Origin: DASRCB01 sp035653295 | GTDB lineage: Bacteria > Acidobacteriota > Terriglobia > Bryobacterales > Bryobacteraceae | Length of the DNA stretch: 64,000 nt | NCBI GenBank assembly: GCA_035653295.1 | Contig: DASRCB010000140.1 | Location: 1-64,000, forward strand | Direction: 5' to 3' | In this document: positions 1 through 7,899 of the stretch, piece after piece | Layout: each line of letters starts with the position of its first letter | How positions within the stretch are numbered: the stretch's first letter is position 1 | Notes under the pieces: model-generated | Databases searched by the model: none | What the model saw: the letters and a program-made list of their open reading frames with translations, nothing else | Told to the model about the DNA's origin: nothing | Made by a program: the position numbers and the translations under genes

Positions 1-109
1 AGTTTTCGCCCAGAGAAACACACCGGCATTGGCTGGAAGGGCGTGCCGCACCGCAATGGACCAGGTCCGCGCTAAGGAACGTGCCCATGGTGGGGCGGTA
101 CGGTGACCA

Positions 110-290
110 CCTCTCTTGCCGCGGGCGCACGGTGAAAATAATGGGCCTTGAATGGCTTCTCTCTCGCGGTCCGAAGCGCGTCCGCGAGCCCAGAACCTGG
201 CGATGCGGGCCTTCGCAGCGCGCGGTTTGATGTGAAGCGCAGAAAGGCTGTGGCCTGCGGCCTGCGCGCCCTGCCGACCCGGAGCGAGCT
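110..290 (+). repeat. Diverged direct repeat, copy 1
   Basis: This segment matches 487-665 with scattered substitutions and at least one single-base indel; the offset is 376 near the start and 375 near the end. The best-conserved blocks are the start (GCACGGTGAAAA followed by AATGGGCC) and the end (GCCCTGCCGACCCGGAGCGA). On the minus strand both copies can encode related peptides ending in HFHRAP/HCFHRAP-like sequence, but frame is broken between the copies, which argues for a non-coding repeat or a decayed coding element rather than two genes. I do not recognise the family. Confidence 0.75.
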
Positions 291-486
291 GTTTCGCGGG
301 CGAGGCCCGGGGAACAGGTTTTCAACAAAAGGGCCTCTCCCACGGCGCAAACAGCGGCAGTGCCAGCGCCGGCGGATCGAAAAAAGGCGCATTTCGGCAG
401 CAAGTCTGACCCCTGTTTTACGAAGTCAAGAGTTGGTGCACGAGACGATCCGGAACCCCCGGGAATACGGCTGCGGGCGCTTCTCG

Positions 487-665
487 CCTCTCCTGGCGCG
501 GCGCACGGTGAAAACAATGGGCCCTGAATGGCTGCTCTCTCGCGACCCGAAGCGCGTCCCAAAGCCCATAACTTCGGGTTGCGGGCGTTCGCAGCGCACG
601 CTTGATGTGAAGTGCAGAAGGGCTGTGGTCTGCGGCCTGTGCGCCCTGCCGACCCGGAGCGAGCT
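487..665 (+). repeat. Diverged direct repeat, copy 2
   Basis: Second copy of the repeat at 110-290, about 375 bp downstream in the same orientation. It keeps the same conserved edges. The 196 bp between the copies contain no recognisable gene. Identity looks moderate to high by eye; I have not computed it. Confidence 0.75.
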
Positions 666-941
666 CTACGCCTGATACTCCTTTGGGAAGTTCTCCGGCG
701 CAGCCGCGCGCGGCGGCCGCTGCGCTTTCGAGACGGGAAGCCGCGGGGATCGCCATCCCCTGTGGTTGATGGCGCGCGCCGCGCCAGCAACCCGGAAAGC
801 CCCTCGGGCTTATCTCGAAAAGTCAGGCGGAGCGCATGAAGGAACACTGGGCGAAGCGGAAACGGGAGGAGAAGAGAGCGTAACTCATCAGGCAGATCTG
901 GATGGACTGGTGAGACGAGAGAACAGTAACTTACTCAGAAT

Positions 942-973
942 CAGTGACGATAGACGGACCGATTCCGTCACTG
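942..973. repeat. Inverted repeat, 8-bp perfect arms
   Basis: CAGTGACG at 942-949 pairs perfectly with CGTCACTG at 966-973, leaving a 16-base loop that can itself form a small ACGGA/TCCGT stem. No T-tract follows on either strand, so it is not a standard terminator. It could be a protein-binding palindrome or RNA hairpin. Confidence 0.5.
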
Positions 974-1204
974 GCCACCACCCACAAACGAAAGAACACG
1001 AAACCGGCTCCTGAACTATGCCCGTAAGCGCGATTCGTCGGGTTCTCTGTCCGCGATCGCGCCTGTCGCACTGACAACGTGTCGAGTATGTGCAACGCAG
1101 GCGACAAGGGTCGTGCGCAAACCAGGAACGCAGGCAATGCCGGCGACGCCCGATTCTGGACATTTTCGAGGATCTCGCGGCGCCACCGGGCTACTCTGTC
1201 CCGG

Positions 1205-1963
1205 CTACTTGCGGGGCTTCTTCTTCGATGCTCCGCTCAACGGGTCGGCGGGTTTGTAGTCCAGCTCCTTCGACAGCACTTCCACCATCGTCGCCAGCAC
1301 CCTGACCCGGGCCCAGTACTTGTCGTTGCCTTCCACCAGTGTCCACGGCGCCGTCCGGGTGCTGGTCTTCACCAGCATCTCTTCTACGGCCTCTTCATAG
1401 GCTTCCCATTTGTCGCGATTGCGCCAGTCCTCCTCGGTCAGCTTCCAGGACTTGTATCCGATGGCCCTGCGCTCCTCGAAGCGGCGCAGCTGCTCCTCGC
1501 GCGAGATGTGAATCCAGAATTTGGCCATGATCGTGCCAAAGTCCCGCAACTGACGCTCGAAGGAGTTGATCTCGCGATAACCGCGCTTCCATTCATCTTC
1601 CGCCGCGAACCCCTCCACCCGCTCGACCAGCACGCGACCATACCATGAGCGGTCGAAAATCGCGATCTGCCCACGCTCCGGCAGCCGCCGCCAGAAGCGA
1701 TACAGATAATGATGCGTTTTGTCCTCGCCCTGGGGTGCGCTGATCGGATAGACGACATACCCGCGCGGGTCCAGCTTCTCGGTAATGCGCTTGATCGCTC
1801 CGCCTTTCCCTGCCGCGTCCCAGCCTTCGAACAGCAAAAGCACCGGCCGCTTCCGCGCGTATACCTGATATCCCAGTTCGCGAAGCTGGATCTGCCGCCG
1901 CGTGACCTCGCGCACGTAGGTGTCGCGATCGAGCCGTTTCGTCACATCGATGGTCTCCAGCAT
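1205..1963 (-). CDS. ppk2: Polyphosphate kinase 2 family protein (second of pair)
   Basis: A 252-residue single-domain PPK2. This family moves phosphate between polyphosphate and nucleotides in the cytoplasm. The Walker A loop GWDAAGKGG lies near residues 47-55, the FDRSWYGR Walker B/catalytic segment near 103-110, and an arginine-rich lid sits between them. The tail is lysine-rich (SKKKPRK). The start codon follows the stop of the preceding PPK2 gene with no gap (TGA directly then ATG at 1963), so the two are translationally linked. Whether it prefers AMP, ADP or NDP cannot be decided by eye. Its paralogue next door shares the same motif spacing, suggesting tandem duplication. Confidence 0.93.
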   Translation of the reverse strand: MLETIDVTKRLDRDTYVREVTRRQIQLRELGYQVYARKRPVLLLFEGWDAAGKGGAIKRITEKLDPRGYVVYPISAPQGEDKTHHYLYRFWRRLPERGQIAIFDRSWYGRVLVERVEGFAAEDEWKRGYREINSFERQLRDFGTIMAKFWIHISREEQLRRFEERRAIGYKSWKLTEEDWRNRDKWEAYEEAVEEMLVKTSTRTAPWTLVEGNDKYWARVRVLATMVEVLSKELDYKPADPLSGASKKKPRK

Positions 1964-2755
1964 TCAGGCCTCGCCTCCGGCGGCGGATTCCATGGCGGCG
2001 CGCAAATCCTCATCCCGGCCTTCGGGTTCCTGCATTGGCGGCGCCTTCGCCCCCAGCGCTTTCTGCATGCCGGCAATCATGGTTTCGAACACCTTCCGCC
2101 GTGCGAACCACTTTGAGGTCGCCTCCACGATGGTCCACGGAGCGTACTCCGACTCGGTCTGCTCCAGCATCTCCTCGGCGGCGGCGAGGTACTCGCGGTA
2201 TTTCCTGTGCCGCGCCCAGTCGGCCTCGGTGACGCGCCACGCTTCCAGCGGATCGGCCTCGATTGCCTCGAAGCGAGCCTTCTGTTCCTTTCTGCTGATG
2301 TGCAGGAAGAATTTCAGAATGACTGTCCCATCATCGGCGAGCATGCGCTCGAAGTCCACGATATCGCGATAGGCCTGACGCCACAACTTCTCGGGGGTTG
2401 TGCCCTCGACGCGTTCCTCTAACACGCGTCCATACCAGCTGTGGTCGAAGATCACCATTTCGCCCCGGTTCGGCGTGCGCAGCCAGAACCTCCACAGCCA
2501 CGGGCGCTGCTGCTCGTACGTGCGCGGCGGGACAATTGGATGCAGCTTGAAGCCGCGCGGGTCCAGGCGCTGCGTGAGCGTGGAGATTGTCGTTCCTTTG
2601 CCGGCCGCGTCCCAGCCTTCGAAGACGATGACCGTGGGCACTCCCTGGTCCCAGCAGGCCTTTTCAAGATCGTAAAGCCGCCTCTGCAGGACAGGCACGA
2701 CGTGCTTGTACTCTTCACGCGAGAGCTTCCGTTTGAGATTGATGTTCTCCAGCAT
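1964..2755 (-). CDS. ppk2: Polyphosphate kinase 2 family protein (first of pair)
   Basis: A 263-residue PPK2 with Walker A GWDAAGKGT near residues 47-55 and Walker B FDHSWYGR. I place the start at the ATG at 2755 (MLENINL), which aligns with the start of the neighbouring paralogue (MLETIDV); a TTG at 2797 would add 14 unrelated residues and overlap the end of the upstream cheX-like gene. No good Shine-Dalgarno is visible before 2755. It lies only 38 bp after that chemotaxis gene, so it may be co-transcribed with the che operon. Two fused PPK2 domains are known in polyphosphate:AMP phosphotransferases (Pap); here the two units are separate genes. Confidence 0.92.
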   Translation of the reverse strand: MLENINLKRKLSREEYKHVVPVLQRRLYDLEKACWDQGVPTVIVFEGWDAAGKGTTISTLTQRLDPRGFKLHPIVPPRTYEQQRPWLWRFWLRTPNRGEMVIFDHSWYGRVLEERVEGTTPEKLWRQAYRDIVDFERMLADDGTVILKFFLHISRKEQKARFEAIEADPLEAWRVTEADWARHRKYREYLAAAEEMLEQTESEYAPWTIVEATSKWFARRKVFETMIAGMQKALGAKAPPMQEPEGRDEDLRAAMESAAGGEA

Positions 2756-2793
2756 GGCGGCGGCTTCATTGTCGCGCGCATGGGGGGCGCAAT

Positions 2794-3243
2794 TCAATCG
2801 ATGCGCAGCGAAACCGAGAGACAGCCGTCCAGCAGCTGATAATGCTGATAAATGACGTCATCGCCTGTAGCGCAGGCGCGCGGCGTCGCCATGGGCGAGC
2901 TGAGACGGAGCTCGGAAGACGGCTCCAGGCGGCTCAGCGCTGAGCCGCAGATGATGTTCGCCAGCTCGCACGCTATCTGCTCGGCGTCCCTGCGCTGCAC
3001 CTGTTCGTTGTCCACGCCCATGAACCCGGAAGCCAGCGCCATAGCTGTCGGCAGCGGCGCGGCGAGCATGAATTCGCCATCGACGGCGTCGTGGAACCAT
3101 AGGCAGACGGTCACCATATCGGCGCCGGCGCAGCATTCGCCCTCCCTGACCGGCGCGGCGGCATCGAAGAACATCGCTTCCATCGTCTCGTTCACTGCCG
3201 CGTCGAGCGTTTGCAGCAGGACTTGCCGGTCCAGAGCAATCAT
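2794..3243 (-). CDS. CheX-like chemotaxis protein (distal copy)
   Basis: A 149-residue cytoplasmic protein that looks like the CheC/CheX/FliY phosphatase fold. It has an acidic segment with E/N residues in the helix DAEQIACELANIICG, comparable to the E-x-x-N dephosphorylation motif of CheX and CheC. Starting at the ATG at 3243 gives an ATGA overlap with the stop of the response regulator gene; the longer frame upstream is only a shadow of that regulator. Its likely role is to dephosphorylate the adjacent CheY-like regulator, inferred from fold and position. It is clearly different from the 185-residue CheX-like protein earlier in the operon. Confidence 0.7.
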   Translation of the reverse strand: MIALDRQVLLQTLDAAVNETMEAMFFDAAAPVREGECCAGADMVTVCLWFHDAVDGEFMLAAPLPTAMALASGFMGVDNEQVQRRDAEQIACELANIICGSALSRLEPSSELRLSSPMATPRACATGDDVIYQHYQLLDGCLSVSLRID

Positions 3244-3623
3244 GAACCGGCCTCCAGGACACGTTCCAGTTCGCTGCGCAGCATCTCCGGCGAAAAAGGC
3301 TTGGACAAATAACCCAGCGCCCCAAGCTCGGTCATGCGCGCCATGCGCAGTTTCGTCGCATCGGTGGAGACCACCAGCACGGGAATCGATCGCAGTCGGT
3401 CGTCGGCCGCAAGCTGTTCCATCAGTTCCTCGCCATCCATGACCGGCATATTGATATCTGTGAGAATCACATCCACGGCCTGGCTGCGCAGCACACGCAG
3501 CGCCTGCTCGCCATCGCCCGCTTCCAGACACTCCGCGGCGTCGAAACCCGAGAGCCGGATTACCCGCCGGATGAACCCGCGCATGACGGGCGAATCGTCA
3601 ACGACCAGCACGCGCCAGGCCAT
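3240..3623 (-). CDS. cheY: CheY-like single-domain response regulator
   Basis: A 127-residue receiver domain with no output domain. The acidic pair DD lies in VLVVDDSPVMR near residues 10-11, the phospho-acceptor Asp in ILTDINMPVMDG near 55, the conserved Thr/Ser in LVVSTD near 85 and the Lys in YLSKPF near 107. The start is the ATG at 3623 (MAWRVLVV); the gene therefore begins 26 bp inside the end of cheD and ends in an ATGA overlap with the CheX-like gene. It should receive phosphate from CheA encoded in the same operon and act on the flagellar motor or another target. Confidence 0.9.
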   Translation of the reverse strand: MAWRVLVVDDSPVMRGFIRRVIRLSGFDAAECLEAGDGEQALRVLRSQAVDVILTDINMPVMDGEELMEQLAADDRLRSIPVLVVSTDATKLRMARMTELGALGYLSKPFSPEMLRSELERVLEAGS

Positions 3624-4131
3624 TGGCAGCCTCCTTTCCCACCCGGGGCGAGAGTTCCTTTTCTGTTCCGCCGCCCTCGCGGATGGACAGCCGCCCGGTA
3701 TCAACATCCAGGCGCACCGTGCGCGAAACGGTTCCGCCGACCTCTTCGGCAGCGATCATGACGCCCAGCTTCCATAGCAGCTTCCGCGCCGCGAGATGAT
3801 TACGCCGGCCAATGTCGAACACGCGCTGCGGGTCCAGCACCTGCGCGCCTCCGGTGAGCATGATTACCAGCCTGCGCCGATCCGCCCCCTGACGAGCGAC
3901 ATTATCGAGCAGCGCCTTAATGCCAGTGTCGGCGAACATGCACGGGTTTTGCTCCGCACGGCGGCTGTCCAGCGTCGAATCCGGCAGCATGTAATGCAGC
4001 AGTCCCGCGACCCTGCGCGAGGGATCCCATGCCGATACCGCGATGCACGATCCCAGCGCGTAAGTGACCAGCTCTCCGGCGGCATCGGTGCTCACCTGGC
4101 AATCGGATATTCCCACTACGGTGGTCTTCAT
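3598..4131 (-). CDS. cheD: Chemoreceptor glutamine deamidase CheD
   Basis: A 177-residue CheD. The catalytic Cys is in the ALGSCIAV motif near residue 29, the His in GLLHYMLPDS near 46, and the MLTGGAQV block follows. CheD deamidates glutamines on chemoreceptors and can activate CheC-type phosphatases. ATG at 4131 overlaps the end of cheR by an ATGA junction. The C-terminal 20 residues or so (after TERGG-like sequence) overlap the start of the response regulator gene. Confidence 0.92.
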   Translation of the reverse strand: MKTTVVGISDCQVSTDAAGELVTYALGSCIAVSAWDPSRRVAGLLHYMLPDSTLDSRRAEQNPCMFADTGIKALLDNVARQGADRRRLVIMLTGGAQVLDPQRVFDIGRRNHLAARKLLWKLGVMIAAEEVGGTVSRTVRLDVDTGRLSIREGGGTEKELSPRVGKEAANGLARAGR

Positions 4132-4991
4132 CGGGAGCCCGGTTTCCGCCGGTACACGGCCGGCCGCACATACGCGAACGGATGCTCGATCCCGCTGAGA
4201 CTCTCAGAGTGGCCCACCAGCAGATAGCCGCCCGGTTTCAAACAGGCGTGCAGCCGCCCGATCAGGTCCTGTTGCGTGCGCCGGTCGAAATAGATCATCA
4301 CATTGCGACAGAAGATAAAGTCGAAGGTGCGGCCGTGATGGAATGGCTCGATCAGATTCATCCGGCGGAACTCCACCAGTCGTGCGATGTCCGGTTTCAC
4401 ACGCAGGACTTCGGAATCTGAGTCGCGGATAAACCAGTTCCGGAGCCAGCTCTCCGGCAAATCGCGCAGTCGGTCGCGGGAGTAAGCGGCCTTTGTCGCC
4501 AGCTGCAGGGCGCGCGTGGAAATATCGGTTGCGAGCACCAGGGGCGCCACACGCCCCGTCGCCAGCGACGGATTGGCTTCGAGGATGGTAAACAGAATCG
4601 TGTACGGCTCCTCGCCCGTGGACGACGCCGCGCTCCAGATCTGCAGCGAGCCGGCGGCCGTACCCGCCTCGCGCACCAGCTTCCCAAGCAGGTCGAAGTG
4701 CGCCCGCTCGCGCAGGAACGAGGTGTGATTGGTGGTTAGCGCGTCGATCAGCTCGATCAGTGATTCGCCGCTGCTGTCGGACACGACCATCCGGTAGTAA
4801 TCGGAGAAGCTCGCAATGCCCCGCTGGCGCATGCGCTTGCCGAGACGGGCCGCCACCAGATCCTGTTTGCCCTCGCGGAGGTCCAGCCCGAACCGTTGAT
4901 AGGCGAGGTCCCGGAAGCGCTGGAAATCGGCTGCCGAGAGCGGCTGCCCGGCATATGCCAGCGGCCCGCCGGCCTTATTCGCCGTGAGCAT
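4128..4991 (-). CDS. cheR: Chemoreceptor methyltransferase CheR
   Basis: A 287-residue SAM-dependent glutamate methyltransferase of chemoreceptors. An N-terminal all-alpha domain (FRDLAYQRFGLDL) is followed by the SAM fold with WSAASSTGEEPYT, LATDIS and DFIFCRNVMIYF. The ATG at 4991 is chosen because GAGGGG lies about ten bases upstream; a TTG three codons earlier is possible. The start lies inside the last codons of cheA. CheB, the usual methylesterase partner, is not in this window. Confidence 0.93.
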   Translation of the reverse strand: MLTANKAGGPLAYAGQPLSAADFQRFRDLAYQRFGLDLREGKQDLVAARLGKRMRQRGIASFSDYYRMVVSDSSGESLIELIDALTTNHTSFLRERAHFDLLGKLVREAGTAAGSLQIWSAASSTGEEPYTILFTILEANPSLATGRVAPLVLATDISTRALQLATKAAYSRDRLRDLPESWLRNWFIRDSDSEVLRVKPDIARLVEFRRMNLIEPFHHGRTFDFIFCRNVMIYFDRRTQQDLIGRLHACLKPGGYLLVGHSESLSGIEHPFAYVRPAVYRRKPGSR

Positions 4992-6693
4992 CGCCAACAA
5001 GCCCCTCGAGATCGAGAATCAGACCGACCCGTCCATCGCCCAGAATGGCCCCGCCGGCTACGCCATCAATGCGCTGCAGCGATTCTCCGAGGCTCTTGAT
5101 CACCACCTCCTGCTTGCCCAGCAGGTCGTCCACCATGAGGCAGAACCGCCGGCGCGCGCCCTCGGCGACAATGAGCAGCGCCTCCGTGAGCTTCTCAGTG
5201 CGCGGGGTGACTCCGAACCGCTCGTGCAAACGAACGATGGGCAGCAGCGAACCCCGAATCAGCACCATTTCGGCCCGGCCCTGCACCGTCGAGATCATGT
5301 CCTCGGTGGGCCGCAGCATCTCGCGTACGGCGAAAATGGGCACGATATACCGCTCCGCGCCGACTCGCGCCACGAGGCCGTCGATGATGGCGAGCGTCAG
5401 CGGGAGCTTCAGCAGGAAGATGGCGCCAGCACCCGGCGTGGACTGGATGTCCACACGTCCGCGCAGCTTCTGTATTTGCTTCTTCACCACATCCATGCCC
5501 ACACCGCGGCCGGAGACGTCGGTCACCTTCTCCGCGGTGGAAAAGCCGGGTTGAAAAATCAGGTGAAACAGTTCGTCTTCGCTCGGCTGTGTGCCGGCCT
5601 CGAGCAGGCCGCGCTCCACCGCCCGTGCAACAATCTTTTCCTTGTTGAGCCCGCGCCCGTCGTCGCTGACTTCAATCACGATGTGCCCGGCCTGGTGCGC
5701 CGCCCCAAGGCGGACCCGCGCCACATCCGGCTTTCCGCTTCGGGCGCGATCCTCCGGAGTTTCGATCCCGTGATCCACGGCATTGCGCACCATGTGCATC
5801 AGGGGATCGCCCAGCTCCTCCACGATGTTCCGATCGAGCTCCGTATCCTCGCCGTACAGCTCCAGTTCCACCCGCTTTCCCGTCTTGCGGGAGAGGTCGC
5901 GGACCAGGCGACTCATTTTTCGAAACAACTGCCGGACCGGGACCATGCGCATGGACATGGCGGTGCGCTGCACTTCGTTGGTGATGCGCGCCAGCTGAGA
6001 GAGATTACGTACCAGCCGCGGCCGCTTTTCCGCTTCCAGATCGGGATCGTGCCGCACCAGCGACTGTGCGATCACCATCTCCCCTACCATGTCCACCAGA
6101 TAGTCCAGCCTTGCCGTGTCGACTTTAATGGACCGCGCTTCGGTCTTCTCGACGACCGCCCTGGCGGCTGCGCTCCCCTCCGGCGCGGCCTCGGAGGGGG
6201 TTGAAACCGCGCGCGCCAGCTCCTGTATGCTCGAGGTGCTTGCCGCTTCCGTAACAGGCGCTGCGCGCTCCTCCAGCACACGGCGAAGATCTGCCAGAAG
6301 TGTCGCATTCTCGGGCGCGGCTACGGTCTCGCCGCGCTGCAGCATGGCGTCGAGCTGATCCAGCCAAATGCCCACGTAGTCTTTGCTGGCGAGGATGGAG
6401 TCGATGACCCGGGCGTTGATGGCCAGCATGCCGTTCCGCGCGCGATCGAGCAGCGTTTCCACCTCGTGCGCCACCTCCTGCACTGCTACCAGCTCAAGAA
6501 ATCCCGCGAGCCCCTTGATGGTGTGGAAGGCGCGGAATGTCGCGTGGATGGCATCCTGGTCGGCGGCGTCCTGCTCCAGCGCCAGCACCTTCTGCTCGAT
6601 GGTGTTCAGATGCTCCCGCGACTCCACAATAAAATCGGACAGCAACTCCGGATCGCTGGCGATGGGATTCACTGCGCCTGTATCCTGCGGCAT
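4975..6693 (-). CDS. cheA: Chemotaxis histidine kinase CheA
   Basis: A 572-residue CheA. An Hpt domain carries the phosphoacceptor His57 in AFHTIKGLAGF. A short Ala/Glu-rich linker follows, then the dimerisation domain, the kinase domain (N box DPLMHMVRNAVDHGIE, G1 VSDDGRGL, G2 DVSGRGVGMDVV) and a C-terminal CheW-like domain (LLPIVRLHERFG). There is no obvious P2 CheY-binding domain between Hpt and dimerisation regions. It follows the CheX-like gene by 18 bp and overlaps cheR. It phosphorylates the operon's CheY-like regulator in response to receptors not encoded intact here. Confidence 0.96.
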   Translation of the reverse strand: MPQDTGAVNPIASDPELLSDFIVESREHLNTIEQKVLALEQDAADQDAIHATFRAFHTIKGLAGFLELVAVQEVAHEVETLLDRARNGMLAINARVIDSILASKDYVGIWLDQLDAMLQRGETVAAPENATLLADLRRVLEERAAPVTEAASTSSIQELARAVSTPSEAAPEGSAAARAVVEKTEARSIKVDTARLDYLVDMVGEMVIAQSLVRHDPDLEAEKRPRLVRNLSQLARITNEVQRTAMSMRMVPVRQLFRKMSRLVRDLSRKTGKRVELELYGEDTELDRNIVEELGDPLMHMVRNAVDHGIETPEDRARSGKPDVARVRLGAAHQAGHIVIEVSDDGRGLNKEKIVARAVERGLLEAGTQPSEDELFHLIFQPGFSTAEKVTDVSGRGVGMDVVKKQIQKLRGRVDIQSTPGAGAIFLLKLPLTLAIIDGLVARVGAERYIVPIFAVREMLRPTEDMISTVQGRAEMVLIRGSLLPIVRLHERFGVTPRTEKLTEALLIVAEGARRRFCLMVDDLLGKQEVVIKSLGESLQRIDGVAGGAILGDGRVGLILDLEGLVGDAHGE

Positions 6694-6711
6694 GGTTTCC
6701 TCTTTTGTCGC

Positions 6712-7269
6712 TCACATCTGGACAGTGTGGGGAAGCGCGAAGCCGGGCCCCAGCGTCGCGCGCGGCTCGCGCGCCGGCGCCAGACAGAGCTGCACCCGCA
6801 GTTCCTGGCCATCGCAGGGGAAGGGGACCGAAATCCACTCCTGCCCTCCAATGCGCCGGGTCTCGAAATTGTGCCCGTAGATCACCGTGGGCGTGCTCAG
6901 CGCCATCGGACCCACGATGCGCTCCAGCTCCGTCTTGACGTTGCCGATGACCATGTTGGCCACTTCCGCAACCGCGTCCAGCACCTCGTCATCGACGGCC
7001 GCATACTCGGCCATGAGCATCTGCGACGCCAGCCGACAGGCCAGACGCGGCGTGCAGGTGATACTGCCGGTGCCCATCCACGGACCGGCCAGGCCCACCA
7101 GCGCCAGCACTCCCGATTCGGTCCCCGCCGATGTGCCGGTGAAGGGGTCGCCGGGCTCAATCTCCATCCCCAGCATCATTGAGAACACTTCCCGTGTTGC
7201 TCTCTGGATGGCTTCCACCAGATTGGAGTCGGTTATCATCTTTTTCCCCGCGTCGGTCATTGTGGCCAT
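6712..7269 (-). CDS. cheX: CheX family protein-phosphate phosphatase
   Basis: A 185-residue CheX-like protein. The helix DDEVLDAVAEVANMVIGN holds the E-x-x-N signature used by CheX/CheC to hydrolyse the CheY aspartyl phosphate. ATG at 7269 has a good Shine-Dalgarno (AAGGAGCGG) upstream. It lies 10 bp after cheW and 18 bp before cheA, so it is part of the operon. A second smaller CheX-like protein is encoded at the distal end. Confidence 0.85.
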   Translation of the reverse strand: MATMTDAGKKMITDSNLVEAIQRATREVFSMMLGMEIEPGDPFTGTSAGTESGVLALVGLAGPWMGTGSITCTPRLACRLASQMLMAEYAAVDDEVLDAVAEVANMVIGNVKTELERIVGPMALSTPTVIYGHNFETRRIGGQEWISVPFPCDGQELRVQLCLAPAREPRATLGPGFALPHTVQM

Positions 7270-7279
7270 TACCCGCTCC

Positions 7280-7795
7280 TTACATCACGCCTTCGAAGCC
7301 GGTGATTTCGCGGGCGCTGACCACGCGATCGATGTCCAGCAGAATCTTGACCTTGCCCTTCAGCTTGGCCATGCCAAGGATGAACGGCGTGCTCAGCTTT
7401 TCGCCAAAATCCGGGGTATTCTCGATGTCCGCCGCGGCGAGATTCACCACTTCGGAAACCGCATCAACGACCAGCCCGACCTGCACCGCTCCAGATTCTC
7501 CGGCCACCTGCACCACCACGATGCACGTACGCTGCGTGTATTCAGTCTCCGGCAGGCCGAACTTGAGGCGCAGGTCTACGACGGGAATCACTTTCCCGCG
7601 CAGGTTAATGACGCCCTTCAGATAAGAGGGCGTTTGCGGGACCGCGGTGATCTCCTGAACACCCATGATCTCCCGCACTTTGTCGACGCGGACCCCGAAT
7701 TCCTCCGCACCCACACGGAAGGTCAGATACTTGCCAGCGCGCTCGTCGGCAGCGTGTGGAACCGTTCCCGTTCTCTCAAGAGTTGTGGTTTGCAT
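7280..7795 (-). CDS. cheW: Chemotaxis coupling protein CheW
   Basis: A 171-residue CheW adaptor that links receptors to CheA. It shows the family core KYLTFRVGAEEFGV, the VREIMGVQEITAVPQTP segment and NLRGKVIPVVDLR. About 20 extra residues precede the domain. It is the first gene of the minus-strand chemotaxis operon, and a sigma-28-like promoter is seen about 50 bp upstream of its ATG. The Shine-Dalgarno is weak (AGAGG lies rather far from the ATG). Confidence 0.94.
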   Translation of the reverse strand: MQTTTLERTGTVPHAADERAGKYLTFRVGAEEFGVRVDKVREIMGVQEITAVPQTPSYLKGVINLRGKVIPVVDLRLKFGLPETEYTQRTCIVVVQVAGESGAVQVGLVVDAVSEVVNLAAADIENTPDFGEKLSTPFILGMAKLKGKVKILLDIDRVVSAREITGFEGVM

Positions 7796-7844
7796 AGTGA
7801 TGCTATAGCCTCTTTCGTCCCTGCATCGCAGGTTCTACTGAGGC

Positions 7845-7871
7845 GTATCGGCAGCCGTGTGCAAACCTTTG
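7845..7871 (-). promoter_or_regulatory. Candidate sigma-28 (FliA) promoter of che operon
   Basis: Read on the minus strand, CAAAGGTT (7871-7864) is followed after exactly 11 bases by GCCGATAC (7852-7845). The enterobacterial FliA consensus is TAAAGTTT-N11-GCCGATAA, giving 6 of 8 and 7 of 8 matches at the right spacing. It lies 50 bp before cheW, the first chemotaxis gene, which is the expected position. Whether this organism's FliA uses the same consensus is not known from the window. Confidence 0.5.
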
Positions 7872-7899
7872 GCGGAAAATCGCCGTTGGGCTTCAGCCT

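Larger units (their letters stand above)
1..1204. other. Gene-poor stretch with repeats
   Basis: I see no convincing gene here. Open frames occur on both strands, but they are arginine/alanine-rich, have no recognisable domain, and several exist only because the same repeat occurs twice (110-290 and 487-665), which also creates similar peptides on the opposite strand. There is an inverted repeat at 942-973. A tiny frame at 837-884 (15 codons) has a purine-rich sequence before it but is too short to call. No tRNA- or rRNA-like sequence was recognised. The stretch lies downstream of the convergence-free end of the PPK2 gene, so it may contain the 3' end of that transcript. Confidence 0.6.

Noticed and set aside
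148..675. A 175-codon plus-strand frame in the first kilobase
   Set aside because: It spans both copies of the direct repeat in shifted alignments and has no signature; likely chance in repeat DNA.
888..1163. A 91-codon minus-strand frame
   Set aside because: Arg/Cys-rich with no motif, and in competition with another frame over the same bases.
4984..6204. A 406-codon open frame on the plus strand opposite cheA
   Set aside because: It is a mirror of the CheA coding frame in GC-rich DNA; its composition is His/Arg/Gln-rich and it has no domain.
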